A stretch of DNA of 64,000 bases from Acidobacteriaceae bacterium (GTDB lineage: Bacteria > Acidobacteriota > Terriglobia > Terriglobales > Acidobacteriaceae): positions 1-64,000 of the forward strand of contig JASHNS010000113.1 in NCBI GenBank assembly GCA_030041515.1, given 5' to 3'. Below are positions 45,288-54,183 of the stretch, in pieces. The position numbers and the translations under genes were made by a program. Each line of letters starts with the position of its first letter. Within the stretch, counting starts at the first letter, position 1. The notes beneath the pieces were generated by a model, which saw nothing but the letters and a program-made list of their open reading frames with translations, made no database searches and was not told the origin of the DNA.

Positions 45288-46157
45288 TCAGACCCACGAC
45301 TTGCGCAGTTCAGGAAGCTTACGTCCAAGCAGTTCTTCCAGGCGTGTCAGGTCTGCGTCGTACAAGTCCTGCAGCAAGCGCCGCGATTCGTCGTCCAGCG
45401 GAGGCTTTTCCATGTTGAACAGAAAGGGGCGCACGGCCATCTTCAGGGATGCCGGAACGCGTCTCGTGACTTTCAGGTTCTGAATCCAGCGAACGGGGGC
45501 GGACTTCGGCACGTAGTACGGATTGTGGACTTCGGAAACATCTCGTTCTTCGAAGAATCCAGGATCAACGCCGATGTGCCGTGCGATCTGCGCCAGAAGC
45601 TGATTCGGACCCCGAGCGAGATCCTCAAAGAGGAGCACCAAGACTGCCTCGCTTCCAAAGGCGTCCAGATAGCGCCGGACCTGCGCGTGGTAGAGCCCGT
45701 GTTCCACATATTCCTGCGAAAAAGACCATCCCTTTGCCGATCTGTCCTGGTACCGGTCAAGTGCTTCACGAAAGGACTCCACGCGATCCTTGCCCGCCCT
45801 CTGAAAGTGGAGGAAATGCGAATAGGAGCGCTCCACTGGGTCGCGCAGGATGACGATAATCCTGGCAGCCGGGCAAACCTCCCGAATCAGATTCGGGCTC
45901 TCCTCTGTCGGAAGATAAAATGGACTGATGTCGCCGATGGCTTTATAGCCGGCCACGCCCGCATAGAGAGAGCGATACTCATCTAGAGTGACCCTGTTGG
46001 GTGCGCCCGGCGCGAAGTATCTTGGCTCTTTCGTGGTGGGAAGAAACACTTCGGGATGGCGCTTGAGATGCGCGTCGAGGGAAGTGGTGCCCGCCTTGTG
46101 AGCCCCAACCACAAAAAAATTCGGCCAGTTCACATCCTGGCTCTTAGCTGATCCCAT
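45288..46157 (-). CDS. PAPS-dependent sulfotransferase (copy 2)
   Basis: The 289-residue paralogue of the gene at 43987 has the phosphosulfate loop FFVVGAHKAGTTSLDAHL starting near residue 14 and the 3'-phosphate motif VILRDPVERSYSHF. The shared closing segment is LTRLEELLGRKLPELRK. It lacks the 25-residue hydrophilic N-terminal extension of copy 1. Likely a second regiospecific sulfation of the same glycan, or a duplicate in divergence. The start ATG has no Shine-Dalgarno site, but TATTCT lies six bases upstream (46164-46169), so it may be leaderless. GC content and codon use resemble its neighbours. Confidence 0.87.
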   Translation of the reverse strand: MGSAKSQDVNWPNFFVVGAHKAGTTSLDAHLKRHPEVFLPTTKEPRYFAPGAPNRVTLDEYRSLYAGVAGYKAIGDISPFYLPTEESPNLIREVCPAARIIVILRDPVERSYSHFLHFQRAGKDRVESFREALDRYQDRSAKGWSFSQEYVEHGLYHAQVRRYLDAFGSEAVLVLLFEDLARGPNQLLAQIARHIGVDPGFFEERDVSEVHNPYYVPKSAPVRWIQNLKVTRRVPASLKMAVRPFLFNMEKPPLDDESRRLLQDLYDADLTRLEELLGRKLPELRKSWV

Positions 46158-46272
46158 GTTGTCAGAATATCAACCAGGCCCTGGCGCAAGGAACTCAAAC
46201 GGCGCTCAGGACCCATCTCTGTGGCGTTGGCGAGGGCCGCAACGCGCCATGCGCCCCGAAGCAGCGAAGGGA

Positions 46273-47094
46273 TCAACCCCTGCGCCGGAGATTCCGGCAA
46301 ATGGTCAGTTCGCCGCCGGTGCTCAGGTCGTAGTCATAGCCCCTGAGGGCGTCCAGAAAAACCCGCTCGCAGTCCGCGCCATGTAACTCGATGCAAATGT
46401 TGCGCACCCGCGGCAGCCACGCCTCGCACCCGCTGCCGAATAGCTCCAGCTCGCCCCGTTCGATATCGACCTTCAGCAGATCCACATACTCCGCGCCCGC
46501 CATTTGCAGGAGGCCTGGCACATCCCATGCCTCCACCGCCTCTTCTGATGAGTCACCCTCGTTCTCGCGAACCTGAATCGCCCATTCACGGCCATCGCCG
46601 GAACTACGGGAAAGCGCCAGCCGCGAACGCCGGGACCACACCGCTCCGTGGAGCGCAGTTGCCCGCTCCCCGTAGGGAGCAAGATTCTTTCCGCAGATCT
46701 CAAAATTTTCCGGGTCCGGCTCAACGGCCAGCACTTTGGCCGAGGGAAAGCGGCTCAGGAAGTAGGCGCTCGCATAGCCGACGTTCGCCCCCAAATCCAG
46801 AATCAGCCGGGGAGAGTTCAGGTCGCCCACGGCGGCGTACTGGCAAAAGACAAAAATCTGGCTGTAGCAATCGGCGTCGCTGGAACCTCCAAGGCGAGCC
46901 ACCACGGGGAAATTCGCCCGCCGGGGCTTCGTTCTCAGCTGAAGCCTTAGATCCCTGAGCCCGAGGCGTCGCATCGACCACACCGCCGTGAGCATCAGTG
47001 CCGGCCGCCAACCCGCCGATTCCGCCAGGACGCGAAAATTCTGATATCGCTGCGTCGTCCTTCGCCGAATCCATGCCCGGGTCCGAGGAAGCAT
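46273..47094 (-). CDS. FkbM-family methyltransferase
   Basis: The 273-residue protein has a SAM-binding core starting LILDLGANVGYASAYFLSRF, the acidic ribose-binding VLAVEPDPENFEIC, and the FkbM signature YVDLLKVDIERGELELF. FkbM-type enzymes O-methylate sugars or polyketides; in a glycan cluster, sugar O-methylation is the likely task. ATG 47094 is preceded by TATAAT with seven bases between, and by no Shine-Dalgarno site; a longer open frame to 47808 runs under the divergent glycosyltransferase and is a shadow. ATG 47145 is a less likely alternative. The N-terminal 60 residues are basic and unlike a signal peptide. Confidence 0.82.
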   Translation of the reverse strand: MLPRTRAWIRRRTTQRYQNFRVLAESAGWRPALMLTAVWSMRRLGLRDLRLQLRTKPRRANFPVVARLGGSSDADCYSQIFVFCQYAAVGDLNSPRLILDLGANVGYASAYFLSRFPSAKVLAVEPDPENFEICGKNLAPYGERATALHGAVWSRRSRLALSRSSGDGREWAIQVRENEGDSSEEAVEAWDVPGLLQMAGAEYVDLLKVDIERGELELFGSGCEAWLPRVRNICIELHGADCERVFLDALRGYDYDLSTGGELTICRNLRRRG

Positions 47095-47101
47095 GGAGGT
47101 G

Positions 47102-47157
47102 ATTATACTTTGGCTCGCGCGCGCCCATGCAGGGCCAGGGCTCATGCCCGCTATAAT
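47102..47157. promoter_or_regulatory. Divergent pair of TATAAT boxes abutting both start codons
   Basis: On the minus strand TATAAT occupies 47102-47107, seven bases before the FkbM ATG (47094). On the plus strand TATAAT occupies 47152-47157, six bases before the GTG at 47164. Transcription starts expected 6-8 bases past a -10 box would coincide with both start codons. No -35 boxes stand out. Confidence 0.6.
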
Positions 47158-47163
47158 CGCTGC

Positions 47164-48123
47164 GTGCCTGCCCCCCGCATCGCCTTCCTCATTCTGGCGC
47201 ATCAGGATGCGCCGCTTCTGGAGCGGCTTTGTCGCAGGCTGGGCCATCATGCGGTGTTCGTTCACGTCGATGCAGCCGCAGCGGATTTTCCTGTGAAGAG
47301 CATCGCCGCTCTGCCGCAGGTCGAGCTCGTAAGTCCCCGGCATCGGGTGCACTGGGGCGACTTCTCCATGATCGAGGCGACGCTGACGCTGATGAGAACG
47401 GCTCACAACCGCGGACCGTTCGACCGCTTTGTGCTCTTGTCGGGGGCGTGCTACCCCGTCAAGCCTCTCGCCGAGCTCGAGGCAGCCTTCGCGCGCGAGC
47501 CGGACCGTGAGTGGATGGCTGTCACTCCGATCAGTCCCCATTCCCGCCTCCGTCCACTCATCGGCCGCCGCTGGCGGATGGCTCCCCTCACGCGGCCTCG
47601 CGCCGTCGACGTGAAAGTGCGGGCCCTCTGGAACCGAGCCAGCAAGTGGATAGGCAGGGATCTCGAACGCGAGATCGGCATGACGCCGCATTTTGGCAGC
47701 CAGTGGTGGGGCCTGTCGCGTGCTTGTGTAGCGAAGATATTGAGCTTTGTGGATGCAAACCCCGCCTTCGCCCGCTCCTATCGAACCGTCTATGCGCCCG
47801 ACGAGCACTTTTTCCAGACGATCGTCGCCAATTCAGAATTTGGCGCCGCCGCTCTTCGCGTCGAGGATCGCGGCGATGCCACCAATCAGCTTGCTCCCCT
47901 GCACCTGATTGCCCCGGCGGCAGATCGCTACTTTCGCTCTTCGGAAAGTGACTTCGCTCTGGCAGCGAGCACGCCCAGGTTCTTCATCCGGAAGGTATCC
48001 ACGGTTCGCAGCGCGGGACTGCTCGACCGGATTGACGTCGAGCTGCTCCAGGCGTCCCACGCGAACAGATCGGACGGGACTGCCGCGGAACCACGGCACG
48101 ATCCGTCAGCCCTCAGCCGTTAG
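47164..48123 (+). CDS. Core-2/I-branching-type glycosyltransferase (GT14)
   Basis: The 319-residue protein matches the Branch family (beta-1,6-N-acetylglucosaminyl / xylosyl transferases). Landmarks are RIAFLILAHQD at the start, VHVDAAAADF, FVLLSGACYPVKPLAELE, GSQWWGLSRACV and the catalytic-region APDEHFFQTIVANS. It would add a branching sugar to a glycan or lipid-linked acceptor at the cytosolic face. The GTG start sits six bases after TATAAT, and upstream codons give only Arg/Ala-rich sequence, so a leaderless GTG is preferred. The last 18 bases overlap the convergent GT4 gene. Confidence 0.83.
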   Translation: MPAPRIAFLILAHQDAPLLERLCRRLGHHAVFVHVDAAAADFPVKSIAALPQVELVSPRHRVHWGDFSMIEATLTLMRTAHNRGPFDRFVLLSGACYPVKPLAELEAAFAREPDREWMAVTPISPHSRLRPLIGRRWRMAPLTRPRAVDVKVRALWNRASKWIGRDLEREIGMTPHFGSQWWGLSRACVAKILSFVDANPAFARSYRTVYAPDEHFFQTIVANSEFGAAALRVEDRGDATNQLAPLHLIAPAADRYFRSSESDFALAASTPRFFIRKVSTVRSAGLLDRIDVELLQASHANRSDGTAAEPRHDPSALSR

Positions 48124-49296
48124 GGTGCGCAGGAGTTCCACCCAGGCGTCGCCGTACTCTTTCCAGCCGCCAATCTGCTGAACCCGCCGGAGCGCCGCTT
48201 CGCTCATGCGCTGCTGCAGGGCGGGATCGTCGGCGAGCTGCTGCAGTTTCCCGGCAATGGCATCCGCGGAGCGGATGGGCACCAGAAACCCTTCGATGCC
48301 ATCCGTAAACAGATCTTCGCCTCCGGTGTTGCTGCTGCTGATCAGTGGGCATCCACACGCCAGGGCCTGGCCCTGCACGAGAGCCAGCCCTTCCTGCACG
48401 GAGGGCAGCACCATCACGTGACTCTTGCTCATCATCTCCGGCAGCTCCTGCTGCGGAAGCCGGCCGATGAACTCAACATCCCCCTGGGGCAAGCGCGGCA
48501 ATACCTGCCGCAGGTCGGCCTGGATGTCCCCCACGATCCGCAGCCGTTTGCGCGGATGCTTCACCCGCGCGAAGGCCTGCAACAACCAGGGAACACCCTT
48601 TTGCAGAGAGCCTGCGCCCACAAACAGGACTTCGAACCGGTCCCGGGGCGGCTCGGCAATGCGCCGGAAGCGCTCCAGCCGTACGCCGTACGGAATGCGA
48701 TGCAGCTTTTCCGGCGGAACCCCCATTTCCACAAAGGAGCGCCGCGCGAACTCCGAAGGAATCGTAATGGCGTCGGCCTGCTCGTACTCGGCTTCCTCGC
48801 GTGCGATCGTGCGAGGGTCGACGATGATATCGCAGTCGACGCCCCAGATCGCGAATTCTTCACGCAGGATGCGGTCCTGGTAGCGGATATGGGCAGAGCC
48901 CCGGTCGCAGATATACTTTGCCCCGCTTTCCTGCGCCTTCTTTCCGGCGCGCAGTCCCGTGCCTGAGATGCCGATGAATGCATCGCAGCGCGGCATCGTC
49001 CGCGTGACCCACGCATCGAAGCTGCGAAGCATCAGCTGGGACAGCATCCGGTTCATCCGCGCGGGAATCAGTCCACGGCCTCCGAGGACGAATTGCGGCG
49101 TGTGAATCCAGGGAAACGTCCGCACTTTGTCCCGGGCAACGCCTTCCCTCTGCAAACGGGCCCAGGGAAAGGTGGAATAGATACGTTTCAAATAGCCGCG
49201 AGCCGCCAGTTCCCGAGCCAGATCGAAATGATGAAAGGTGCCGCAGACTGCCTGCACCACTTCGAGGCGGCGTTCACTCTGCTCGGAATCGGGCAT
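48106..49296 (-). CDS. GT4-family glycosyltransferase
   Basis: The 396-residue GT-B enzyme shows a C-terminal nucleotide-sugar domain: FEVLFVGAGSLQKGVPWLLQ, RIVGDIQADL, and the EGLALVQGQALACGCPLI motif with the conserved Glu. The final GGEDLFTDGIEGFLVPIRSA completes the retaining GT4 signature. The N-terminal acceptor domain begins LEVVQAVCGTFHHFDLARELA. It likely transfers a hexose or related sugar in glycan assembly. TAGAAT lies eight bases before the ATG and there is no Shine-Dalgarno site, so a leaderless start is possible. It overlaps the GT14 gene tail to tail by 18 bases. Confidence 0.88.
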   Translation of the reverse strand: MPDSEQSERRLEVVQAVCGTFHHFDLARELAARGYLKRIYSTFPWARLQREGVARDKVRTFPWIHTPQFVLGGRGLIPARMNRMLSQLMLRSFDAWVTRTMPRCDAFIGISGTGLRAGKKAQESGAKYICDRGSAHIRYQDRILREEFAIWGVDCDIIVDPRTIAREEAEYEQADAITIPSEFARRSFVEMGVPPEKLHRIPYGVRLERFRRIAEPPRDRFEVLFVGAGSLQKGVPWLLQAFARVKHPRKRLRIVGDIQADLRQVLPRLPQGDVEFIGRLPQQELPEMMSKSHVMVLPSVQEGLALVQGQALACGCPLISSSNTGGEDLFTDGIEGFLVPIRSADAIAGKLQQLADDPALQQRMSEAALRRVQQIGGWKEYGDAWVELLRTLTAEG

Positions 49297-49563
49297 ATGG
49301 CGCCATTCTATCCAGGGCCTGGTTCGAGGCAGTGGAGTCGAGAACAGGCAGGCTGAATGCGGGTAAACCGCAGGGTGCCTGTCGGGAAAGCGCTTTCCCG
49401 CCGGTGGTTACGAAAGTCCACTCTACTTCCGTTATCTTGTCGCTCGATGGGAACGCCCCTACAACTATATCCAGCTAACAACGCAATCTGGGGAACGGGG
49501 CTGGAGGCGGCGGATCATCTGCTGCCCGGCCCCAATTTTTTGCTGGGCACAGGATCGCGCCCC

Positions 49564-50502
49564 TCAGGCTCTGCCGCGATACCAATCCACAGTACGCCGC
49601 AGGCCTTCGCGGAAATCGATCCGAGTACGATACCCCAGCAGTTCTTCGGCGCGCCGGATATCCGCCAGCGAGTCGCGAATGTCGCCGGCACGGGGCGCAG
49701 CATAGGCCGGCTCTCCGCGATAGCCAGTCAGCTCGCGAAGGATTGCGAATGTCTCGTTCAGCGTGATGCGAGATCCGGTGGCCACGTTCATCATCTGCCC
49801 GGCCACTTTGTCCGCAGGAGCAGCAGCCGCGAGCAGGTTCGCCTCAACCACATTGTCGATGTAGGTGAAGTCGCGGCTCTGTTGGCCGTCGCCATAAATA
49901 ATCGGCTGCTCGCCGGCCAGCATGCGCTGGCAGAAGACGGCCAGGACGCCGGAGTAGGGCGATCCGGGATCCTGATGCGGACCAAAGACATTGAAGTACC
50001 GCAGCACAACCGTTTCCAGACCGTACACGCGCGCAAAGGCAAGCATGTAGTGCTCCCCCGCCAGTTTCGCGACGGCATAGGGAGAAATCGGATTCGGCGG
50101 CATGGATTCCTGCTTGGGAAGCGTGGGCGTGTCGCCGTACGCGGAGGATGATCCCGCATAGACCACGCGGCGCACGCCGGCCTGGCGAGCCGCTACAAGC
50201 AGGTTCAGCGTGGCCTCCACGCAGTTGCGATGCGTCGAAACCGGGTCCTCGACCGAGCGCGGAACCGAGGCAAGAGCCGCCTCGTGAAATATGGTGTCGA
50301 TACCCGCGCAGGCGCGCGCGCATGCCCCCGCATCGCTCAGATCGCCTTCCTGAAATTCCATGGCTTCAAGACCGGCAAGGTTTTCCCGTTTGCCGGTGAG
50401 AAGGTTGTCCACCCCCCGCACGGATTCGCCGCGAGCCAGAAGCGCCGCAGCGATAGAACAGCCGATGAATCCTGCAACTCCCGTGACCAGGCAGCGAGCC
50501 AA
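49564..50502 (-). CDS. NAD-dependent UDP-sugar 4-epimerase-like protein
   Basis: The 312-residue extended short-chain dehydrogenase has the NAD-binding TGVAGFIGCSIA, FHEAALASVPRSVEDP and the catalytic Ser-Tyr-Lys set (SSSAYG, SPYAVAK). VVLRYFNVFGPHQDP and QQSRDFTYIDNVV follow. The SVPRSVEDP and YFNVFGPHQDP variants resemble the WbpP/UDP-GlcNAc 4-epimerase branch rather than GalE. It supplies an activated sugar for the cluster. The start is a TTG, supported by GGAGG seven bases upstream; no in-frame ATG lies near. The 267-bp gap to the GT4 gene holds nothing recognisable. Confidence 0.87.
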   Translation of the reverse strand: MARCLVTGVAGFIGCSIAAALLARGESVRGVDNLLTGKRENLAGLEAMEFQEGDLSDAGACARACAGIDTIFHEAALASVPRSVEDPVSTHRNCVEATLNLLVAARQAGVRRVVYAGSSSAYGDTPTLPKQESMPPNPISPYAVAKLAGEHYMLAFARVYGLETVVLRYFNVFGPHQDPGSPYSGVLAVFCQRMLAGEQPIIYGDGQQSRDFTYIDNVVEANLLAAAAPADKVAGQMMNVATGSRITLNETFAILRELTGYRGEPAYAAPRAGDIRDSLADIRRAEELLGYRTRIDFREGLRRTVDWYRGRA

Positions 50503-50836
50503 ATGAGTCCTCCGATGAGAAAAGCTTTGGTTCCCACTCTATCGACTGCGAATCGGTTCTGCCAGCCCACGCCGGATGGACGCGATTTCGCCGGTCCCAG
50601 GATTTGCGCCTCCGGCTTCTCAACCTTCCGTTCGGAGCGCGCATCGTACTCAGCGGACCTCTGCGGAGACGGCGCGGCGAGATTCCCGCTGGGAGCTTCA
50701 GGCTGACCGCCTGAAAATTCTGAACACGCGGAAATCTCACGGCGCTCTGCTCTTTCTGCCCTGGGTTCATCCGGTTGCGATAGTATTAACGGAAGCTGCT
50801 GGAAGCGCATCTTTTTTGAATGGAGAAATCAAACAT

Positions 50837-51529
50837 ATGAAAAGGCTTGTAGTTCTGCTTACTGTAGCCGCGCTGGCGGTTCCGGCATTCGCTCAGGTTC
50901 CGCAAAAACTCATCAACCGTCTCGATGCGGCGCAGCAGACCCTGAATGCCATCATGTCCGTCCCGGACAAATCCATTCCTGCGTCGATCCTGGAGGAGGC
51001 GACCTGCGTCGGCGTGGTCCCGGGGCTCCTCAAGGGTGCTTTTATCTTTGGCGCGGAATACGGACAGGGTGTGGTCACCTGCCGCACTCCAAGGGGTTGG
51101 AGCGGACCGGTCTTCATACGGATGGCCGGCGGATCCTGGGGCTTCCAGATCGGCGGCAAGGGCACGGATCTGGTGCTGGTTGCCGTGAACAGGAAAGGCT
51201 TCCAGGACCTGCTGCAGAGCAAATTCAAGATCGGCGCCGGCGCGTCGGCAGCCGCGGGGCCCGTGGGCCGCGATGCCGGAGCGGCGACCAACTGGAAGAT
51301 GCAGTCGGAATTGTTGACCTGGTCGCGCGCTCGCGGATTGTTTGCGGGCGTGGATCTGAATGGCGTTTCGGTTACGCAGAATACTGCAGACACTCAGTTG
51401 CTGTACGGCGCGCCGCATACGTTCAACTCGATCCTCGCGGGCGACGTCCCTGTTCCGCCCGACGCGCGCCCGTTCGTCCGCACTGTGGCCAAATACTTCC
51501 ACGAATCCAAAACAGTGGCGAATCAGTAG
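50837..51529 (+). CDS. Secreted SYLF/Ysc84-type lipid-binding protein
   Basis: The 230-residue product begins with a signal peptide (MKRLVVLLTVAALAVPAFAQ) and then a complete SYLF domain: RLDAAQQTLNAIMSVPDKSI, CVGVVPGLLKGAFIFGAEYG, GGSWGFQIGGKGTDLVLV, DAGAATNWKMQSELLTWSRA and GLFAGVDLNG. SYLF domains bind phosphoinositide or other phospholipids in eukaryotes; bacterial members are common exported proteins of unknown role. GGAGAAATC lies upstream of the ATG. The frame is open upstream to 50576, but without a signal sequence or family match there. Confidence 0.87.
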   Translation: MKRLVVLLTVAALAVPAFAQVPQKLINRLDAAQQTLNAIMSVPDKSIPASILEEATCVGVVPGLLKGAFIFGAEYGQGVVTCRTPRGWSGPVFIRMAGGSWGFQIGGKGTDLVLVAVNRKGFQDLLQSKFKIGAGASAAAGPVGRDAGAATNWKMQSELLTWSRARGLFAGVDLNGVSVTQNTADTQLLYGAPHTFNSILAGDVPVPPDARPFVRTVAKYFHESKTVANQ

Positions 51530-51772
51530 CAAATTCGCCTGCCTGGTGCGCCGGGACCCGCGGCAACGGGTCCCGGCTTCAGCTTCCTCACGCTCATCCC
51601 GCAGCCTCTGACGGGGAGTTCGCTGCGCCGCTCCCAGGGATCCGCATTTACACTGGCCTTTTCAGGAATGCCTGAGTCGCCGCGATCGTTGATTCGCGTG
51701 CAGTGCCGCCGCATCGCGCCGGCCTGTTTGCGGTCTCCTGCGGGCGCCGCGACTCGATTGCGACATCCTTCC

Positions 51773-52672
51773 ATGCGAGAAGCCCTGGAATATGCGTTTG
51801 TCTGGGCGCTGCTGAGCGGCTTTGCCGTTCTGCCCCGCGGGCTGGCCCTGCGTGTGGGTGCATGGGTCGGCGGCCTCGCATGGCTCGCGCTTCCTGGTCT
51901 GCGCCGCACAGGATTGCGCAATCTGGAAATGGCCTTCCCGGAGATGCCAGCGGCGGATCGTGAAAAGCTGCTGCGGCGCCTCTACCGTCACCTCGGTTGG
52001 CAACTGGCCGAATTCTGCCGCATGCCCCGCTACACTCCCGAAAATACCCGCACCCTTATCCGCTATGAAGGGTTAGAGCACTACCTCGCCGCCCGAGAAC
52101 GCGGACAGGGCGTGCTCATTGTCACTGGCCACCTCGGCGCATGGGAACTGTCCAGCTTTTGGCATTCGCTCATGGGCTATCCCATGACGATGGTGATTCG
52201 CCGCCTCGATAATCCTCGCGTCGACCGCCTGGTGAACCGCATCCGCTGCCTGCATGGCAATCGCGTGGTCCATAAGGACGACTTCGCCCGCGGCCTGCTG
52301 GCTGCCATGCGCCGGGGGGACACGGTCGGCATCCTGATGGACACCAACATGACGCCGCCACAAGGCGTCTTCGTGCCCTTTTTCGGCCTCGAGGCCTGCA
52401 CCGCCTCCGGGCTGGCCCGCGTCGCCCTGCGCACCGGCGCGGCTGTGCTGCCCGGGTTCCTCGTATGGGAGCAGCCGGAACAGCGTTATGTGTTGCGCTT
52501 CGGTCCGGAAATTGCGCTGCTGAAGACCGGAGATGATGAGCGCGACATCGTTGAGAACACGGCCCGGTTCACCGCCGCAATCGAAGAATCAGTCCGCCGC
52601 TATCCCGATCAGTGGCTCTGGGTTCATCGCCGCTGGAAGACCCGGCCCCCGGGGGGAGCGCCCATCTACTGA
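51773..52672 (+). CDS. LpxL/HtrB-type lysophospholipid / lipid A acyltransferase
   Basis: The 299-residue inner-membrane-associated protein has an N-terminal hydrophobic segment (YAFVWALLSGFAVL) and the acyltransferase motif VTGHLGAWELSSF, the H-x4-E catalytic pair of the LpxL family. Further blocks are GDTVGILMDTNM, VPFFGLEACTASG and the closing YPDQWLWVHRRWKTRP. It would transfer an acyl chain to lipid A precursor or a related lipid. ATG 51773 matches family N-termini; an ATG at 51668 adds 35 Arg/Pro-rich residues. Neither has a good Shine-Dalgarno site. Confidence 0.88.
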   Translation: MREALEYAFVWALLSGFAVLPRGLALRVGAWVGGLAWLALPGLRRTGLRNLEMAFPEMPAADREKLLRRLYRHLGWQLAEFCRMPRYTPENTRTLIRYEGLEHYLAARERGQGVLIVTGHLGAWELSSFWHSLMGYPMTMVIRRLDNPRVDRLVNRIRCLHGNRVVHKDDFARGLLAAMRRGDTVGILMDTNMTPPQGVFVPFFGLEACTASGLARVALRTGAAVLPGFLVWEQPEQRYVLRFGPEIALLKTGDDERDIVENTARFTAAIEESVRRYPDQWLWVHRRWKTRPPGGAPIY

Positions 52673-52697
52673 GGCCTGTTGTTCAGGTCGATCGCGA

Positions 52698-54110
52698 TCA
52701 GTCGGCTGCGGCGCGAGGATCGGGCGGCGGCGCCTCTGTCCCAGGGGTCGCTCGCGCGTCGCGCGCGGTCGGATCCAGAGACGGTGTGACAGCCGGATCC
52801 TCTGCGCCTGGCTGGTGCGGCCAGCCCGGCAGACTCTGGCTGCCATAGATGAGCCGGACGCCGCTCGAAAACGTGAAGTAGTTCCAGACCCACTGAGAAA
52901 GCACCGCCAGCCGGTTGCGGAAACCGATGAGGAAGTAAATGTGGACCAGGAGCCACGCGGCCCACGCCGGGAATCCACTGAGCTCCGCGCGGAACGGCCA
53001 CTTCACGTCGGCGACCGCGGCCATGCGCCCGATCGTGGCCATATCCCCCTTGTCGAAATACCGGAAGGCCGGCCGCGGCTGATTGTTCAGATCGGCGGCG
53101 ATCATTCTCGCGGCGTGATCGCCCATCTGCATGGCGGGTTGCGCGACGCCGGGCACCTGTTTGCCATTCTGCTCGAAGTGGGCTAAATCGCCACAAACGA
53201 AAATCTCCGGATGGCCCTCGGGATTGAGCGTCGCGTTCACGTGAACGCATCCGCGTTTGTCCGTAGGAACGCCGATCATCTTGCCGAGCGGCGAGGCCTG
53301 CACGCCCGCCGCCCACAGGGTGCACACGGAATCGATCCTTTGGCCGGCGGCGATCACATATCCGGGCTGCACGTCGCTGACCGTCATGTGGTTATGGATT
53401 TCCACGCCCAGTTCGGCCAGTTGCTGCCCGGCCTTCACCGAGAGATGTTCGGGGTAAGAAGGCAACAGCCTCGGGCCGCCTTCCACGAGCAGCACGCGCG
53501 CTTTCGCCGGGTCGATGTGGCGGAAGTCGCGGCGCAGGTAATACCGGGTGATGTCGCAAATGGCGCCCGCCAGTTCCACGCCTGTTGGCCCGCCGCCTAC
53601 CACGACAAAGTTGAGCGGGGGATGCGACCCGGTTTCCAGCTTGCGGCGCTCCGCCAGTTCGAAAGCGAGCAGGACGCGGCGTCGAATCTCGATCGCGTCC
53701 TCCACCGTCTTCAGGCCCGGAGCAGTCGCGGCCCACTCGCTGTGCCCGAAATAGGAGTGTGTCGCGCCCGTAGCCAGGATCAGGTAGTCGTAGGGCATCG
53801 AGGCGCCGCTGTGCAGCCGCACTTTTCGCTGCGCCAGGTCGAAGCCGACAACTTCGTCCATCAGCACCTCAGTGTTCGAGTTGCCGCGAAGGATGGTGCG
53901 GATGGGCGAAGCGATGTCAGCCGGCGACAGAACGGCCAGCGCCACCTGATAAAGCAGCGGCTGAAAGGTGAAATGATTGCGCCGATCGACGATGGTGACA
54001 TCCACGGGCTGGCGCCCAAGGGCCTGCGCCGCGTGCGTTCCCGCAAAGCCTCCACCGACGATCAGGACCCTTGGCCGGTGGCGAATATCGTGCCTGGTTT
54101 CCAGTACCAT
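52698..54110 (-). CDS. ndh: Type II NADH dehydrogenase (NDH-2)
   Basis: The 470-residue flavoprotein has an FAD-binding motif VLIVGGGFAGTHAAQAL, HFTFQPLLYQVALA, the NADH-binding VVVGGGPTGVELAGAI and CGDLAHFEQ near the second FAD contact. The C-terminal part (WAAWLLVHIYFLIGFRNRL) is the amphipathic membrane-attachment region of NDH-2. It passes electrons from NADH to menaquinone without proton pumping. The final 45 residues are Pro/Ala/Asp-rich and probably disordered. GGGAGG lies four bases before the ATG. The next upstream gene on this strand encodes a DUF1275 protein. Confidence 0.9.
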   Translation of the reverse strand: MVLETRHDIRHRPRVLIVGGGFAGTHAAQALGRQPVDVTIVDRRNHFTFQPLLYQVALAVLSPADIASPIRTILRGNSNTEVLMDEVVGFDLAQRKVRLHSGASMPYDYLILATGATHSYFGHSEWAATAPGLKTVEDAIEIRRRVLLAFELAERRKLETGSHPPLNFVVVGGGPTGVELAGAICDITRYYLRRDFRHIDPAKARVLLVEGGPRLLPSYPEHLSVKAGQQLAELGVEIHNHMTVSDVQPGYVIAAGQRIDSVCTLWAAGVQASPLGKMIGVPTDKRGCVHVNATLNPEGHPEIFVCGDLAHFEQNGKQVPGVAQPAMQMGDHAARMIAADLNNQPRPAFRYFDKGDMATIGRMAAVADVKWPFRAELSGFPAWAAWLLVHIYFLIGFRNRLAVLSQWVWNYFTFSSGVRLIYGSQSLPGWPHQPGAEDPAVTPSLDPTARDARATPGTEAPPPDPRAAAD

Positions 54111-54183
54111 CGATCCTCCCGCAAAGTGTCTTCATCAGCAGAGATGCATCCGGCCGTCAAACGATGGAGTTTCAGCAGATGCC

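Noticed and set aside
47095-47808. N-terminal extension of the FkbM gene to a 511-residue protein
   Set aside because: The extra 238 codons lie under the divergent GT14 gene, whose motifs are complete; the FkbM family starts at ATG 47094 with its own -10 box.
50576-50836. 87-residue N-terminal extension of the SYLF protein
   Set aside because: It would bury a textbook signal peptide in mid-protein and shows no conserved sequence.
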